This document shows, piece by piece, positions 16,675 to 25,377 of a stretch of DNA of 64,000 nt (within the stretch, counting starts at the first letter, position 1; each line of letters starts with the position of its first letter). The stretch is from NCBI GenBank assembly GCA_934486615.1, contig CAKSQO010000003.1, positions 1 to 64,000 on the forward strand, given 5' to 3'. The notes beneath the pieces are model-generated. The model ran no database searches, was not told the DNA's origin, and saw nothing but the letters and a program-made list of their open reading frames with translations. The DNA comes from an uncultured Eubacteriales bacterium (GTDB taxonomy: Bacteria; Bacillota; Clostridia; Oscillospirales; Acutalibacteraceae). Both the position numbers and the translations under genes were made by a program.

Positions 16675-17418
16675 ATGCGCTCAAGAGTGATACGCCTGCC
16701 CGCGGCTCTGGTCGCGGCGTGCGTAGCGGCGGCCGCAGTGTGCGCGGCAGTGCCCGCCGCCGAACGGGTGAGCGAAGCCGTCGCCGCCCATGCCCGGGTG
16801 AAGTCCGGTGAGCTGCCGACGGTCATAATCGACGCGGGTCACGGCGGCTTTGACGGCGGAGCGGTTGCGCGCGACGGCACTAACGAAAAGGACATCAATC
16901 TGGCGGTGTCGCTCGAGCTTGAAAAAACGCTCAAGGCCCTCGGCTTCACCACCGTGATGACCCGCAGCGAGGATAAATCGCTCGAAAGCGAGAGCGGCTC
17001 GCTCAAATCAAAAAAGCGCAGCGACATAATGAATCGCTTCGCTCTTATGCATAAATATCCCGATTCGGTATATCTTTGCATACATCAAAACTGCTTCTCG
17101 GGTGCTTCAAGCAGCGGCGCGCAGGTGTTCTACACTGCCGAAAATGCCGAGGCAAAGCGCCTTGCCCAATCGGTGCAGGACGCGGTCAAAGCGGCCGTCC
17201 AGCCCGACAACAGGCGCGTCATAAAGCCGTGCGAAAGAAACGTCTACATCGTCTGCCACGCGCCTGTGACGGCCGTGCTCATAGAGTGCGGCTTTCTCTC
17301 AAACGCGGGCGACCTTGAGCGGCTGAAGAACGGGGATTACAGAAAAAAGCTCGCCTTTGCGATTGCCGACGGGCTTGTACAATACCTTAACGGAAGTGAA
17401 GAAAATGGCGAAAGCTAA
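16675..17418 (+). CDS. cwlD: Germination-specific N-acetylmuramoyl-L-alanine amidase CwlD
   Basis: A zinc amidase (Amidase_3) that trims stem peptides from muramic acid so that muramic-delta-lactam can form in the spore cortex. An N-terminal membrane/signal segment (residues ~8-28) is followed by the catalytic domain. Zinc ligands and catalytic residues are visible: His56 (DAGHGG), Glu71 (NEKDIN), His137 (CIHQN) and Glu204 (LIECGFLSN). The length, 247 residues, fits CwlD. I take ATG 16675 with GAGGTGAG upstream over an in-frame GTG at 16666. Its end overlaps radA by 14 bp. Another spore or vegetative Amidase_3 is the alternative. Confidence 0.88.
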   Translation: MRSRVIRLPAALVAACVAAAAVCAAVPAAERVSEAVAAHARVKSGELPTVIIDAGHGGFDGGAVARDGTNEKDINLAVSLELEKTLKALGFTTVMTRSEDKSLESESGSLKSKKRSDIMNRFALMHKYPDSVYLCIHQNCFSGASSSGAQVFYTAENAEAKRLAQSVQDAVKAAVQPDNRRVIKPCERNVYIVCHAPVTAVLIECGFLSNAGDLERLKNGDYRKKLAFAIADGLVQYLNGSEENGES

Positions 17419-18772
17419 AAGCACATATGTCTGCTCCGAGTGCGGGTACGAAAGCCCGCGCTGGTACGGCAAATGCCCCGGCTGCGGCGCGTGGAACACT
17501 CTTAATGAAGAAGTCGTGCAGTCGGTCGGTACCTCATCGCGCGCGGGGGCTGCCGTCAGCCTTGCGAGCGTGTCGGCGCTCCCGCTTGAGGGCATAAGCA
17601 TTGATTCAGAGCATCGCTATCACACGGGCGTGCACGAGCTTGACCGCGTTTTGGGCGGCGGCATAGTCAAGGGCTCGCTCGTACTGCTCGGCGGCGACCC
17701 CGGTATAGGCAAATCGACGATGATGCTGCAAATATGCGAGTTTCTGGGCGAAACGATGCGCGTGCTCTACGTCTCGGGCGAGGAGTCGCAGCGGCAGATA
17801 AAGCTGCGCGCCGACCGCCTCGGCGTGACCACGCCCAACCTCGCCGTTATGGCCGCTACCGACGCTCAGGCCATATGCGAGTTTATTCGCGCAGACAAGC
17901 CAGACATCGTCATCGTCGACTCAATTCAGACAATGAGCATAAGCGAGATAAGCTCCTCTCCCGGCAGCGTTACGCAGGTCAGGGAGTGCACAAATCTCTT
18001 TCTGCGCACGGCAAAGGGCAGCGACATTCCGATATTCATCATCGGCCACGTCAATAAAGACGGCGCCATCGCAGGCCCAAAGGTCATGGAGCACATCGTC
18101 GACGCGGTGCTTTATTTTGAGGGCGACCGCAACCTGTCCTACCGCATACTGCGCGCGGTGAAGAACCGCTTCGGCTCGACCAACGAGATCGGCGTGTTCG
18201 AGATGCGGCAAAACGGCCTTGCGGAGGTTGAAAATCCGTCGCAGATGCTGCTCTCAGGCCGCCCCGTGGGAGTGTCGGGAACGTGCGTCGCCTGCGCTTT
18301 GGAGGGCTCGCGCCCGATACTTGCGGAGGTGCAGGGGCTTGTGACGACCTCCGGCTTCGGCAATCCGCGCCGAATGTCGACGGGCTTCGACTACAACCGC
18401 TTCAGCCTGATGATAGCCGTGCTCGAAAAGCGCGCGGGCTTCTACTTCACCAATATGGACGCATATATCAACGTCGTCGGCGGCTTCCGTCTGGACGAGC
18501 CTGCGGCCGACTTGGCGGTCGCGCTGACGCTCGTTTCGAGCCTGAAGGACGCGCCGATAGCCGAGGATCTGGTCGCGTTCGGCGAGGTCGGCCTTGCGGG
18601 CGAGATACGCGCCGTGACTCAGGTGCAGCAGCGCGTGCAGGAGGCGGCGCGCCTGGGCTTTAAAAAGTGCGTTGTGCCGCACGCGTCGCTCAAATCGCTC
18701 GACCGCGTCGACGGCATCGAGGTCTACGGCGTAAAAACCGTCAGGCAGGCGGTCGAGATAGCGCTCAGATAA
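17405..18772 (+). CDS. radA: DNA repair protein RadA
   Basis: A RecA-like ATPase that assists branch migration in recombinational repair. The N-terminal zinc finger has Cys10, Cys13, Cys24 and Cys27. Walker A is GDPGIGKST (residues 97-105), the RadA-specific KNRFGSTNE motif lies near residue 255, and the C-terminal third is the Lon-protease-like domain. I start at ATG 17405 (455 residues) because MAKAKSTYVC precedes the finger directly and a GGAAGTGA site lies upstream. The gene overlaps cwlD by 14 bp, implying co-translation. Confidence 0.96.
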   Translation: MAKAKSTYVCSECGYESPRWYGKCPGCGAWNTLNEEVVQSVGTSSRAGAAVSLASVSALPLEGISIDSEHRYHTGVHELDRVLGGGIVKGSLVLLGGDPGIGKSTMMLQICEFLGETMRVLYVSGEESQRQIKLRADRLGVTTPNLAVMAATDAQAICEFIRADKPDIVIVDSIQTMSISEISSSPGSVTQVRECTNLFLRTAKGSDIPIFIIGHVNKDGAIAGPKVMEHIVDAVLYFEGDRNLSYRILRAVKNRFGSTNEIGVFEMRQNGLAEVENPSQMLLSGRPVGVSGTCVACALEGSRPILAEVQGLVTTSGFGNPRRMSTGFDYNRFSLMIAVLEKRAGFYFTNMDAYINVVGGFRLDEPAADLAVALTLVSSLKDAPIAEDLVAFGEVGLAGEIRAVTQVQQRVQEAARLGFKKCVVPHASLKSLDRVDGIEVYGVKTVRQAVEIALR

Positions 18773-18782
18773 GTCATTTTTC

Positions 18783-18811
18783 TTGCCTGAAAGGGGCAAA
18801 TGTGGTATACT
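18783..18811 (+). promoter_or_regulatory. Promoter of flavodiiron protein gene
   Basis: TTGCCT (18783-18788), a 17-bp spacer and TATACT (18806-18811) with an upstream TGG (extended -10). Confidence 0.75.
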
Positions 18812-18840
18812 GTCCTAAAAGCCTTGTTTTGGAGGATAAG

Positions 18841-19998
18841 ATGAAAAAAATAACCGACGACATAATTTATATAGGCGTAAACGACCACGGCATCGACCTT
18901 TTCGAGGGTCAGTACAACGTGCCGAACGGAATGTCCTACAATTCCTATGTTATTATCGACGAGAAAATCGCGGTGTTCGACACGGTCGACGCGCACTTCG
19001 GCGACGAGTGGATCGCCAATCTGGACGAAGCGCTCGCAGGGCGCGTGCCCGACTATCTCATCGTGCAGCATATGGAGCCCGACCATTCGGCGAATATTAT
19101 GCACTTTGCTAAGCGTTATCCCGACGCGATTATAGTCGGCAACGCCAAGACGTTTGTGATGATAAATCAGTTCTTCGGCACTGATTTTGCCGACCGCAGG
19201 GAGGTCGTCACCGACGGCGGAAAGCTCTCGCTCGGCCGTCACGAGCTGACGTTCGTTTTCGCGCCGATGGTGCATTGGCCCGAGGTCATGTTGACCTACG
19301 ACGCGGCGGACAAGGCGCTGTTTTCCGCCGACGGCTTCGGCAAGTTCGGCGCGCTCGACGTTGAGGAGGACTGGGCTGACGAGGCCCGCCGCTACTACAT
19401 CGGCATTGTCGGCAAGTACGGCGTTCAGGTGCAAACGCTGCTGAAAAAGGCTGCAGCGCTCGATATTGCCTTGATCTGCCCGCTGCACGGCCCTGTGCTT
19501 GACGACGACCTCGCTTATTACATCGGGCTGTACGACACCTGGTCGTCCTACGCCGTCGAGAGCGAGGGCGTTATGATAGCCTACACCTCCGTTTACGGCA
19601 ACACCGGGGCGGCCGCGGAGCGGCTGGCCGACCTCGTGCGCGAAAAGGGCTGCCCGAGCGTTACGGTCGCGGACCTTGCGCGCTGCGATATGTCCGAAGC
19701 GGTGGCCGGCGCGTTCCGCTACGGCAAGCTGGTGCTCGCGACGACGACCTACAACGGCGACATTTTCCCGTTTATGCGCGAGTTTATCGACCATCTGGTC
19801 GAGCGCGGTTTCAAAAAGCGCACCGTCGCCTTTATCGAAAACGGCACCTGGGCGCCCATTGCCGCCAAAATTATGGGGCAGAAGCTCGCCTCCTGCAAGG
19901 AGCTGACCTTCACCGAAACGACCGTGACCGTCAAGAGCGCATTAAGCAGTGCGAACGAGCAGCAGCTTGAAGCCCTCGCGGACGAGCTTATGCGATAA
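18841..19998 (+). CDS. Flavodiiron protein (FprA family A-type flavoprotein)
   Basis: Reduces O2 to water and/or NO to N2O in anaerobes. The N-terminal metallo-beta-lactamase-like domain carries the diiron ligands: HMEPDH (His77, Glu79, Asp81, His82), His145 in MVHWPE, Asp164 in FSADGFG, and a His in PLHGPV near residue 223. A flavodoxin domain follows from ~residue 250 (YTSVYGNTGAAAE, binding FMN). The length is 385 residues; there is no C-terminal rubredoxin. ATG 18841 has GGAGGAT upstream and its own promoter. Electron donors are not encoded nearby. Confidence 0.95.
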   Translation: MKKITDDIIYIGVNDHGIDLFEGQYNVPNGMSYNSYVIIDEKIAVFDTVDAHFGDEWIANLDEALAGRVPDYLIVQHMEPDHSANIMHFAKRYPDAIIVGNAKTFVMINQFFGTDFADRREVVTDGGKLSLGRHELTFVFAPMVHWPEVMLTYDAADKALFSADGFGKFGALDVEEDWADEARRYYIGIVGKYGVQVQTLLKKAAALDIALICPLHGPVLDDDLAYYIGLYDTWSSYAVESEGVMIAYTSVYGNTGAAAERLADLVREKGCPSVTVADLARCDMSEAVAGAFRYGKLVLATTTYNGDIFPFMREFIDHLVERGFKKRTVAFIENGTWAPIAAKIMGQKLASCKELTFTETTVTVKSALSSANEQQLEALADELMR

Positions 19999-20054
19999 AA
20001 TTATTATTATTTTAAGCGGGCGGGCGACCGAGCCGCTTCATTCGGAGGATAACA

Positions 20055-21338
20055 ATGAGCGACTATAAAATCGAAACCAAATGCGTGCAGGGCGGCTACA
20101 CCGCCTTGAACGGCGAGCCGAGACAGATTCCGATTGTGCAGAGCACCACGTTCAAGTACGACACGGGCATTGACATGGGTAAGCTGTTCGACCTTGAGGC
20201 CGGCGGCTACTTCTACTCGCGCCTGCAGAATCCGACCTGCGACACCGTTGCGGCCAAGATCTGCGAGCTTGAGGGCGGCAGCGCCGCTATGCTGACCTCG
20301 TCGGGTCAGGCTGCTTCGTTCTACAGCGTGTTCAACATCGCTTCCTGCGGCGACCACGTCGTTTCAAGCTCCACCATTTACGGCGGGACGTACAACCTGT
20401 TCGCCGTCACGATGAAGCGAATGGGCATCGACTTCACCTTTGTTTCGCCCGACTGCACCGACGAGGAGCTTAACGCCGCATTCAGACCCAACACCAAGGC
20501 TGTGTTCGGCGAGAGCATCGCCAACCCCGCTCTGCGCGTGCTCGACATCGAGCGATTCGCCGACGCAGCGCACGCTCACGGCGTTCCGCTTATCATCGAC
20601 AACACGTTTGCAACGCCTGTCAACTGCCGCCCGTTTGAGTGGGGCGCGGACATCGTCACCCATTCGACCACCAAGTATATGGACGGTCACGGCGCCGCCG
20701 TCGGCGGCTGCATTGTCGACAGCGGCAGGTTCGACTGGACAAAGTATCCCGACAGGTATCCGGGGCTGTGCACTCCCGACGAGAGCTACCACGGCGTAGT
20801 TTACACCGAGCGCTTCGGCCTCGGCGGAGCATATATCACCAAGGCGACCGCGCAGCTGATGCGCGACTTCGGCTCGATCCAGTCGCCGCAGAGCGCGTTT
20901 CTGCTCAACCTCGGGCTTGAGAGCCTGCATCTGCGCATAAAGCGCCACTGCGAGAACGCACAGAAGGTCGCCGAGTTCCTAAACAGCCACGGGAAGGTCG
21001 CCTGGGTCAAGTTCGCCGGCCTTGAGGGCGACAAGGACTATGCCCTCGCGCAAAAGTATCTGCCCAACGGCGTGTGCGGCGTTGTCAGCTTCGGTGTAAA
21101 GGGCGGGCGCGACGCGGCTGAGACCTTTATGAACCACCTGAAGATTGCCGCTATCGAGACTCACGTCGCCGACGCGCGCAGCTGCTGCCTGCATCCTGCA
21201 AGCACCACTCACCGCCAGATGAGCGACGCGGAGCTTGAAGCCGCGGGCGTAAGCGCCGACCTTATCCGCTTCTCCTGCGGAATCGAGAACGCCGACGACC
21301 TCATCGCCGACATTGCTCAGGCACTCGACCAAATCTGA
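20055..21338 (+). CDS. metY: O-acetylhomoserine sulfhydrylase / aminocarboxypropyltransferase
   Basis: A PLP enzyme that makes homocysteine from O-acetylhomoserine and sulfide. It is a 427-residue Cys/Met-metabolism PLP protein. PLP Lys207 lies in HSTTKYMDGHG, YSRLQNPTCDTVAAKI is the early signature, and the phosphate-binding TSSGQAA is near residue 81. The length and the early signature fit the MetY group rather than shorter MetB/MetC types. The ribosome site is CGGAGGA. It ends at a bidirectional hairpin. MetA at 50947-51858 has Glu111, suggesting it makes the acetylated substrate used here. Confidence 0.92.
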   Translation: MSDYKIETKCVQGGYTALNGEPRQIPIVQSTTFKYDTGIDMGKLFDLEAGGYFYSRLQNPTCDTVAAKICELEGGSAAMLTSSGQAASFYSVFNIASCGDHVVSSSTIYGGTYNLFAVTMKRMGIDFTFVSPDCTDEELNAAFRPNTKAVFGESIANPALRVLDIERFADAAHAHGVPLIIDNTFATPVNCRPFEWGADIVTHSTTKYMDGHGAAVGGCIVDSGRFDWTKYPDRYPGLCTPDESYHGVVYTERFGLGGAYITKATAQLMRDFGSIQSPQSAFLLNLGLESLHLRIKRHCENAQKVAEFLNSHGKVAWVKFAGLEGDKDYALAQKYLPNGVCGVVSFGVKGGRDAAETFMNHLKIAAIETHVADARSCCLHPASTTHRQMSDAELEAAGVSADLIRFSCGIENADDLIADIAQALDQI

Positions 21339-21354
21339 AATTGAATTTAAAGCA

Positions 21355-21397
21355 AAAAGCCACGCTCTCCCGCGAAAACGGGAAAAGCGTGGCTTTT
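21355..21397. terminator. Bidirectional terminator between metY and Gfo/Idh gene
   Basis: AAAAGCCACGCT and AAGCGTGGCTTTT pair, with an inner CCCG/CGGG arm. The A- and T-runs on both sides suit two convergent genes. Confidence 0.85.
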
Positions 21398-21410
21398 AAA
21401 TATGCGGGTA

Positions 21411-22715
21411 TTAAAGCGTTATCGGCTGCGGCTGACCGCCCGAGTTCATCGACTCGTCGGCGCGGTATATGCACAGGTGGCTCTTGACCGAGTCCTCCAG
21501 ATAGGTGCAGGCGGGGCTTGTTTCCTCCCCGCGCACAAAGCGGACGAAGTCGCGTGCAAGCGCTAAATCGCCGCCGCCGTGACCCGAATGTTCGCCGCCG
21601 CCGAGGTCGACGCACTCGACCCTGCGCTCGTCGTCGAGCGCGTCGCGCGACGGGTCGATGAGCGAGACGAAGAACTTCTGCTCCTCAAAATTGCCGTAGA
21701 TCTCGCCCTTTGTGCCGATGATGTGAATGGGGCGCAGCGGACGTGACGCGCCGCCGACCATATTGTGCGTGACGGTCGCACCCGAAGCGAAGCGAATCAG
21801 AACCGACTGGTGATCGACGACATTATTGTCGCACTTGTAAACGCAGCGGCCGTAGGGGGAGGACTCCCGCAAAAGCGAGATGCGCTCGTCCATGGTTACG
21901 TCGGGCTTGTCGATAAACGGCGCCCAGACGTAGTTTGCCCACCGCCACAGTGTGTCAAGATAGAGCCGCTTGGCCGAATATGGGCAGCTGTCGACATAGG
22001 GGCAGCCCGCAAGGCAGCGGTCGGTCGCACCCTCGGGCGCGTTTTCGGGCTTAAACTGCTGACGGCTGCCGAAGGACGTTACGCTGACGGGCGAATCGTC
22101 ACCCATAAGCCACATTATAAGGTCAAGGTCGTGGCAGCACTTTGCAAGCAGCATCGACGTGTGCGAGCGCTCGGAGTTTGCCCATTTGCCGCGCACAAAC
22201 GCCGTCGCGATGTGGTGGTAGGAGACGTGCTCGGCGGTCTGGATGTTGATTATATCGCCGATTTCGCCCGACATCAGGCGCTGCTTTATCGTGCCGTAAA
22301 ACTCGGAATACCGCAGCTCATGGCATACCATGACCCGACTTGCGTTGCGGCGCGCACAGCCGACAAGAGCCTTCAGCTCGTCCTCGTTTGTGGCAAACGG
22401 CTTTTCAATAAGCATCGCGTACCCCTGCCCAAGCAGCGGCAGCGAGGTCGCCACGTGCACCTGATCCATTGTGCAGTTGATTATCGCGTCGGCCGACTTG
22501 CCGCGCGCGACCAGCTCGCTTACATCGGAAAAGCACTCGCTTTCGGGTATCGAAAAGCGCTTTTTCATATGCTCGCGACGCTTTTTGTCAGGCTCGACAA
22601 CGCCTACGACCCGCATCATATCGGGGCTTTCCTCCGCAACGCGGGTATAGATACCTGCGCGGTCTCCCGCTCCCACAACTATGACGGACACGGGTTTGCC
22701 CATATTCTTATTCAT
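21411..22715 (-). CDS. Gfo/Idh/MocA family oxidoreductase
   Basis: A NAD(P)-dependent sugar or cyclitol dehydrogenase family protein of ~434 residues. The N-terminal Rossmann motif is VVGAGDRAG, the hallmark EKP motif lies in AMLIEKPFA, and the catalytic-region HDLDLIMWL fits the family. A Cys cluster CLAGCPYVDSCPY near residue 200 marks a subgroup seen in gut Firmicutes; its purpose is unknown. ATG 22715 is preferred; an in-frame TTG at 22721 is possible, since GAGGTG lies 5 bases before it and 11 before the ATG. No sugar genes adjoin, so the substrate is open. It is divergent from carD. Confidence 0.9.
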   Translation of the reverse strand: MNKNMGKPVSVIVVGAGDRAGIYTRVAEESPDMMRVVGVVEPDKKRREHMKKRFSIPESECFSDVSELVARGKSADAIINCTMDQVHVATSLPLLGQGYAMLIEKPFATNEDELKALVGCARRNASRVMVCHELRYSEFYGTIKQRLMSGEIGDIINIQTAEHVSYHHIATAFVRGKWANSERSHTSMLLAKCCHDLDLIMWLMGDDSPVSVTSFGSRQQFKPENAPEGATDRCLAGCPYVDSCPYSAKRLYLDTLWRWANYVWAPFIDKPDVTMDERISLLRESSPYGRCVYKCDNNVVDHQSVLIRFASGATVTHNMVGGASRPLRPIHIIGTKGEIYGNFEEQKFFVSLIDPSRDALDDERRVECVDLGGGEHSGHGGGDLALARDFVRFVRGEETSPACTYLEDSVKSHLCIYRADESMNSGGQPQPITL

Positions 22716-22845
22716 AAGCAAAAGGACACCTCATTTCGATTTAATTTTACACAAGACTGTGAAAAAGTCAAGGCAAAAACGTGCGATCTGAGCAAAAAAG
22801 CCGAAGCTTTGCGGCGGGAAAAATCGCAAAAATTGTAAATCAGGC

Positions 22846-22874
22846 TTACATTTTCGCTTGATTCGTGCTATAAT
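22846..22874 (+). promoter_or_regulatory. Promoter of CarD-like gene
   Basis: TTACAT (22846-22851), a 17-bp spacer and TATAAT (22869-22874) preceded by TGC. The ~95-base leader contains a CCGGAGC / GCTCCG hairpin near 22926-22945. Confidence 0.75.
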
Positions 22875-22975
22875 AAAAATACTGAGGGTAAGAAACAGGG
22901 TGCGAAAGAAGCGCCCGTGTCGGCTGCCGGAGCTGCGTGCTCCGCGGCTGCATTTTATTATTGCGGAGGATTTTT

Positions 22976-23479
22976 ATGTATTCATCGGGAGATGTCGTCA
23001 GCTATGCCGCTCAGGGCGTTTGCCGCATAAGGGGTATCGAAATGCGTGAGATCGCAGGACAAAAGCGGGACTATTACGTCCTGTGTCCTATCCGCGACGA
23101 GCACTCGACCGTCTATGTCCCGACCGACAGCGAAAGGCTGCTGGCGAATATGCGGCCTGTGCTGACGAAGGATGAGATAAGCGACCTCATCGACACTCTT
23201 AAATCAGGGGAAAACGAGTGGATATGCGACGAAAGCGAGCGCAGGGAGATCTTTTCTCAAGCCGTGCGCAGCGGCGACCGCGTCAAGCTGATAAAGCTGA
23301 TCGATATGCTCTATCTTCATCAGCTCGGACTTAAAGCACAGAAGAAGCATTTCCACGTCGCCGATGAGCGTTGCCTGCGCGAGGCCGAGCGGCTGCTGCA
23401 CGACGAGGTCGCGTTCGTGCTCGGCATACCTGTTGAAAAGGTACCGCAGTACATAAGAAAGTGCCTCGGCAGAGCTTGA
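22976..23479 (+). CDS. CarD family transcriptional regulator
   Basis: CarD/CdnL-like proteins bind RNA polymerase beta subunit and stabilise open promoter complexes. The 167-residue protein begins with the RNAP-interaction module (MYSSGDVVSYAAQGVCRI), then a short segment containing YYVLCPIRD and STVYVPTD. A C-terminal helical domain ends ...YIRKCLGRA. I start at ATG 22976, eight bases after GCGGAGGA; the upstream frame has no ribosome site. Global regulation is inferred from the family. Confidence 0.9.
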   Translation: MYSSGDVVSYAAQGVCRIRGIEMREIAGQKRDYYVLCPIRDEHSTVYVPTDSERLLANMRPVLTKDEISDLIDTLKSGENEWICDESERREIFSQAVRSGDRVKLIKLIDMLYLHQLGLKAQKKHFHVADERCLREAERLLHDEVAFVLGIPVEKVPQYIRKCLGRA

Positions 23480-23511
23480 ATTTCTTTTTTTGTTCAAGCC
23501 CGGGCAGGGGA

Positions 23512-23540
23512 TTGCATATTGTGAATATGTATGGTAATAT
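23512..23540 (+). promoter_or_regulatory. Promoter of DtxR/MntR-like gene
   Basis: TTGCAT (23512-23517), a 17-bp spacer and TAATAT (23535-23540) with an upstream TGG. The region is AT-rich and could hold an autoregulatory site, but no clear palindrome was fixed. Confidence 0.7.
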
Positions 23541-23575
23541 ATATATCTGAACTTTCGGATAGGGTGGTGACAGGT

Positions 23576-23953
23576 ATGGCTTTGCAGGAATCGGGCGAGA
23601 TGTATCTTGAAACGATACTCGTGCTCTCAAAGCAGGGCGGCAACGTCAGAAGTATTGATATAAGTGAGTCTATGGGCTTTTCCAAGCCGAGTGTCAGCCG
23701 TGCCGTCGGCCTGCTCAAAGAGGGCGGCTTCATCACTGTCGACAGAAACGGCTTCATAACGCTGACCGAAAGCGGTCACGCCGTGGCCGAGAAAATCTAT
23801 GAGCGCCACACCGTGCTGACCGAGTGCCTTATGCGCCTCGGTATTTCGCGCGAGACGGCTGCCAACGATGCGTGCCGCATTGAACACGTCATCAGCGATG
23901 AGACCTTTTCGGCACTCAGGGCATACCTCAACAAAATCGACAAGGCAAAATAA
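23576..23953 (+). CDS. Metal-dependent transcriptional regulator (DtxR/MntR family)
   Basis: A 125-residue iron- or manganese-sensing repressor. The N-terminal winged helix has the MYLETILVLSKQGG start and a recognition helix in SMGFSKPSVSRAVGLLKEGG. The dimerisation helices with metal-ligand candidates follow (ERHTVLTECLMRLG, then CRIEHVISDET with Glu and His). It lacks the third SH3-like domain, as in short MntR-type proteins. ATG 23576 is preferred over an upstream start because GGGTGGTG lies just before it. No target transporter adjoins; the next operon is T-box controlled. Confidence 0.9.
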   Translation: MALQESGEMYLETILVLSKQGGNVRSIDISESMGFSKPSVSRAVGLLKEGGFITVDRNGFITLTESGHAVAEKIYERHTVLTECLMRLGISRETAANDACRIEHVISDETFSALRAYLNKIDKAK

Positions 23954-23969
23954 TTTTTTTGCAAAGGGC

Positions 23970-23998
23970 TTGACAAACGTCTTTTGCTGTGCTAAAGT
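23970..23998 (+). promoter_or_regulatory. Promoter of T-box leader
   Basis: A consensus TTGACA (23970-23975), a 17-bp spacer and TAAAGT (23993-23998) preceded by TGC. Transcription should start near 24005. Confidence 0.8.
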
Positions 23999-24004
23999 GT
24001 AAGA

Positions 24005-24285
24005 CAAATAATCAAACCTGTGAGAAAGAGTAGTAGCTTCGCTCAAGGGCATTAAAGCGAGCCGCCGACGGTGGAAGGGCGGTATGCACAGCGCAGTGAA
24101 TGGGCTTTTGAGGGCGGCGTGAAATCAGAGTATTCGCCGACGGACTGTCTCCACGTTATAGGAGAACGCATATGTCAGTATGCGAATGAGAGGAAAGTGT
24201 GAATTGCTTCAGCTTTCTATTTGGGTGGCACCGCGTGTTTATCGACTCGTCCCAAGCATTGGTTTTTCAATGCTTGGGATTTTTT
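24005..24285 (+). ncRNA. T-box riboswitch, tryptophan type
   Basis: A tRNA-sensing leader. The apical Stem I region contains AGCGAGCCGCCGACGGTGG (from ~24056), typical of T-boxes. The specifier loop ends ...AGTGAA-TGG, so the specifier codon is TGG (24101-24103), tryptophan. The T-box sequence TGGGTGGCACCGCG (24222-24235) presents TGGC, whose C would pair with discriminator G73 of tRNA-Trp. A factor-independent terminator follows. It sits upstream of the TrpXYZ-like importer, matching known Trp T-box targets in Firmicutes. Confidence 0.93.
24251..24285 (+). terminator. T-box regulated terminator
   Basis: CCCAAGCATTG (24251-24261) and CAATGCTTGGG (24268-24278) form an 11-bp stem followed by a T-run. 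The antiterminator would use the T-box bulge just upstream. Confidence 0.92.
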
Positions 24286-24306
24286 ATTTTTGCGGAGGGA
24301 TTTACA

Positions 24307-24342
24307 ATGAAATTAACAAAGCGATGGCGACTTATCGGCTGA
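24307..24342 (+). CDS. Possible leader peptide MKLTKRWRLIG
   Basis: An 11-codon frame directly after the T-box terminator. GCGGAGG lies eight bases before its ATG, as good as any ribosome site in the window. The peptide has a single Trp codon among basic residues. It would be translated only when the T-box reads through. It could be a second, translational layer of control, a coupling element or a chance frame; no family can be named. Confidence 0.35.
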   Translation: MKLTKRWRLIG

Positions 24343-24396
24343 TTTTAACCTCAAACACATTTTAAACCTTCAATCGATTTTAAGGAGCTGTCAAAA

Positions 24397-25356
24397 ATGA
24401 AAAAATTTGCTAAAATACTCGCTGTTATATCCGCCGTTGTCCTTATGACCGCAATGTTCGCCTCCTGCGGCGACTCAAAGCCGACCATCGGCATAATCCA
24501 GTTCGGCTCGCACGCCTCGCTCAACAATTGCTATGACGGCATTATGGCGGGGCTCAAAGAGGCTGGCATCGATCTCGACAAGTACAACGTCGAATATGTA
24601 AACTCCAATTTCGATGCCTCCGTCTCGCAGACCCAGGCCAACAACCTCGTCAACAAAAAGGCGAGCGTCATCATCGCAATCGCTACTCCGTCGGCCGTCG
24701 CCGCCGCAAACGCAGCCGCTGACAGTGACATTCAGGTTGTCTACTGCGCCATCACCGACGCGTCTGTCATGAGCAACTACAAAAACGCGACCGGCTCGTC
24801 CGACATTCCGAACTTTGACAAGCAGCTCAAGGTCGTGACCGACTTCCTCGGCAAAAAGGACGTCAAGATCGGCGTGCTCTATTCGACCGAGGAGTCCAGC
24901 TCGCCCATTCAGGTCGAGAACCTCAAAAAGGCTGCCGAGGCTTATTCGGGTATGCAGATAATCGACTCTGCCGTTGCCGACATCACCACCATCGACACCA
25001 AGGTAAACGACCTTATCGACCGGGGCGTCGACTGCTTCGTAAATCTGCTTGACAACACCGTCGTCGGCAAGCTCGAGACCAACATCCTGCCCATTACCAA
25101 CGAGAAGAAGATACCCATTTTCGGCTCCGAGATCGAGCAGGTCAAGCTCGGCTGCGTCGCCAGTGCTTCCATTGAGTACGTCAATGTCGGCAAGGCTGCC
25201 GGCAAGGCTGCGGCCGAGATCCTCGGCGGTAAAAAGGCGAGCGATATTCCCGTTGCCACCATCAGCGACCCGAGCGTTTACTACAGCAGCAGCGCCTGCA
25301 AGGCTCTCGGACTGACCGTGCCGAATGTCGACGGTATGACCGACGTTGCCAAATAA
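24397..25356 (+). CDS. ABC transporter substrate-binding lipoprotein (TrpX-like)
   Basis: Binding protein of the ABC_sub_bind (PF04392) family, 319 residues. The signal peptide ends FASC with lipid-attachment Cys24. The mature protein begins KPTIGIIQFGSHASLNNCYDG and carries the family's VIIAIATPSA segment. With the Trp-type T-box upstream and a matching permease and ATPase downstream, it is best read as the receptor of a tryptophan importer (TrpX). Ribosome site AAGGAG. Specificity rests on the riboswitch and gene order, not on the protein itself. Confidence 0.9.
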   Translation: MKKFAKILAVISAVVLMTAMFASCGDSKPTIGIIQFGSHASLNNCYDGIMAGLKEAGIDLDKYNVEYVNSNFDASVSQTQANNLVNKKASVIIAIATPSAVAAANAAADSDIQVVYCAITDASVMSNYKNATGSSDIPNFDKQLKVVTDFLGKKDVKIGVLYSTEESSSPIQVENLKKAAEAYSGMQIIDSAVADITTIDTKVNDLIDRGVDCFVNLLDNTVVGKLETNILPITNEKKIPIFGSEIEQVKLGCVASASIEYVNVGKAAGKAAAEILGGKKASDIPVATISDPSVYYSSSACKALGLTVPNVDGMTDVAK

Positions 25357-25377
25357 AAACAAAGGACAAAAGTTCAA

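Noticed and set aside
23475..23498. CTTGAA/TTCAAG stem as terminator of the CarD gene
   Set aside because: The T-run is in the loop rather than after the stem, and the stem is only six pairs; not called.
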